NCBI RefSeq assembly: GCF_910592395.1
Contig: NC_088322.1
Coordinates: 9,235,431-9,299,430, forward strand
Direction of reading: 5' to 3'
Length of the DNA: 64,000 bases
From: Lineus longissimus
Lineage: Eukaryota > Nemertea > Pilidiophora > Heteronemertea > Lineidae
The notes under the pieces were generated by a model, which was given only the letters and a program-made list of their open reading frames with translations, searched no databases and had not been told where the DNA came from. Both the position numbers and the translations under genes were made by a program. Positions 58,101-61,100 of the stretch are shown here, in pieces (the first letter of the stretch is position 1; each line of letters starts with the position of its first letter).

Positions 58101-61100
58101 ATTTCCTTTAGCAGGATCGTACGCAGTCTCAGGGCTGAACACAGGATTCTTAACTTCTGTTGCTTGGATGTGGTTACTGTCTATGGCCTTATACAGAGGG
58201 GTTGGTGTAACCGCCCTGGGGTCGAGATACAGGCTCTTTGGTATGTCTATAAGCCCTTGAAGAGCAGCCTCTTCTAGAGTCAACTCTTGCGCAGTGACTG
58301 GGTCTACTACAAACTCCACATAGTAAGGGACCTCTCGGATGAAGTGCTGTTCCACTGATTTATGCAGTGGGACATTGACATCTTGTTCCTTATCCAAGTA
58401 GACACCCTTTTCGAGATCGACCAAGCTGTTCTCTATTGCGGCTTCGTAAGGTATCGCACAGTCTTCGGCCTGGTTCAATACATACTCTGCACAGTACACT
58501 GGGTTGCGAACAATGATTGCTTTGATCAATTCTTTCTCTAAAGCTATAAGGATTCTTACCTGATCACCAGTGCTAGGGTCGAAGCATGTACCCTTGGCCA
58601 AATCAATGACGCCTTGTTCAATTGCCTCAATCAATGCCAGTTCCTCTCCATCAGGATTAAGGACAGATACCACACACACAAGCAGACACTCAACAAGACC
58701 TTGTTTTACTGACTCATTTAATGGTACATCCTCTCCAGTCTTTGGATCCTTGCAAACGCCAGTCTCTAAGTCAATCAGACCTTTCTCCTCTGCAGCCTCC
58801 AATGGAATGAGATCGCCTGTCTCGGGGTCAAGCACAGACTTCGGACAGAGAACTGGTGCATTAACAGGCCTTGCTTTGATCAGGCCCCTCTCGACAGCCC
58901 TGCAGAACGGGATTGGTCTCACTTCCCTAGGATCGAGATAAATCCCTTTCGGGATGTCAATGATAGATTTTATCACTGCATCTTCTAGTGAAAGCTCTTC
59001 CCCTGTGATTGGGTCAACCACGCACTCCACATATATTGGCACGGCCTTGGCCAAGCCAGCCTTGATGGCTTGTTGTAACGGTAACTCCTCCTTGGTAACC
59101 AGATCAATGTAAACTCCCTTTGCTAAGTCGACAAGATGCTGTGCTTTGTCGTCATCAATACTGTAACACTCATCCGCGACTTTGTCCAAGACGTACTCCA
59201 CCGAGTATACTGGATTTCGCACAGCATCTGCTTTGACCAGTCCTTGTTCTAAAGCCTCTTCAAAGGGCACTGGTCTATCAGAAACTGGATCAATATACAA
59301 CGCTTTGCTGCAGTCTAGTAGTCCCTTTAACACAGCTTGTTCAAAAGAAGACTCCTCGTCAGTATGTTGGTTTTTCACGATTTCGACATAGAAAGGTTTC
59401 GCCTTGACTAAACCTCTTTCCAATGCTTGAGTTAATGGGATGTCCTCCCCTGACTCTGGATCCACGTATGTAGAGTGCAGTTTGTCAAACACACCAGCCT
59501 GCACTGCTTCCTTAATCGGCAAGGTCTCGCCCGTTGCAGGGTCAAATGCTGCAACTGGCTGCAGCACTGCGCTGCAGATTGGATGTGCTTTGACGTAACC
59601 TTCATCAATTGCTTGACATAGCGGTATTGGCAGAAGTGACTTTGGACAAATGTACACACTACAGGGTATATCGACTAAGCCGGTCAAGCAGGCCTCGGGT
59701 AAGCCTAGAAGCGCGTTAGGCGAACGAGGGCTTAGGACTCCTTCGATGTAAACAGGTCTAGCTTTAGCGAAGCCATGTTCTAAGGCATAACGCAGAGGGT
59801 AAACAGTGGAAGTCTCAGGGTCCGTGAAAAGTCCCTTTGTCAAATCGACCATTTTGGTTTCTACGGCTTCCTTGAGTGGAACTGATTCACCCGTGAGAGT
59901 GTCCGTGACGAATTCTATGCTGTACACGGGATTACTCAGAGGCACAGCCTTGATTAGGCCCTGGTCAATTGCTCGAATAATTGCGACCTTTTGGTTCGTT
60001 CCATGGTCGACGTACACACTTCTCTGTAGGTCCAATAGTCCTCTTTGCGTGGCTTCTTCCAGTGGGACCTCTTTCGCCGTTTCGAGGTCAGTGACTCTCT
60101 CGATGTAAAAAGGAACCGTGCAGACTTTCTCCTCTGCGATCGCCTTATAGAGTGGGACCTCCTGATGTGCCCTATCTAAATATACTCCCTTAGCAATATC
60201 TACGATACCTCTCTCCATTGCCTCCTCGAAGCTGACAAGCTCACTTTCGTCATAGATCTTGACTATTATATGAACCGGGTTTCGCACCTTTGTAACTCTA
60301 ATGTAGCTTTCCCGAATGGCTACCTCGAAGTTGCACATATCTTGAGTCATCTTGTTGATATAGAGACATCTAGGTAGGTCTAGGATACCACTGATACCAG
60401 CCTCTTCCAGAGTGACATACTCATTGGTGGACGGGTCTAACACTGCGTCGACGTAAACTGATTCGACGCTGAGGAGAGCCGACTCCACTGCTTCAAGCAG
60501 GGACAACGTCTTTTCCAACTTCGTATCGATGAACTCATCCTTGGTAAAACTGACAAGTCCCTTCTTTTCGGCCTCTTCTATGCAGATACCTGTATCGTGT
60601 TTGGTATCTTGAAAACTGGTTGGATAGTTAATAGGATTCCTCAATGGAATTGCTTTCACCAGCCCTGTCTCAATCGCAGTACTCAGTGGTACCAATTTCT
60701 CTTCTTTTGTATCCAAGTACAGACTCTTCGGTATATCAAGCAAACCTCTAAAACAGGCCTGTTCAAGACTGTAGTAACTGTCTGTTGTCGTGTCTATCAC
60801 ATGCACTATGTATAAATAAACGACTCGGATCTTCTCTTCTTTCTTTGCTTCTTCGAATCCCAACAGATTTCCTGCAGGGTCATTGTACAAGCACTGTTCA
60901 ATATCGAATAGCTTGATATGTTCCGCCTCCTCCGGGCTTAAGCTATTCCCAGTCTTCGGGTCGACAATCGCTTCAATACAGCAGACAGGATTCTTCACCA
61001 AAAGTGCTTGGACTAGATTCTCCTCACAAGCTTTGTACAGGGGCATGGTAGAACTATTCAGAGGGTCAACATACACACCCTTCTGCAAGTCTAGAATCCC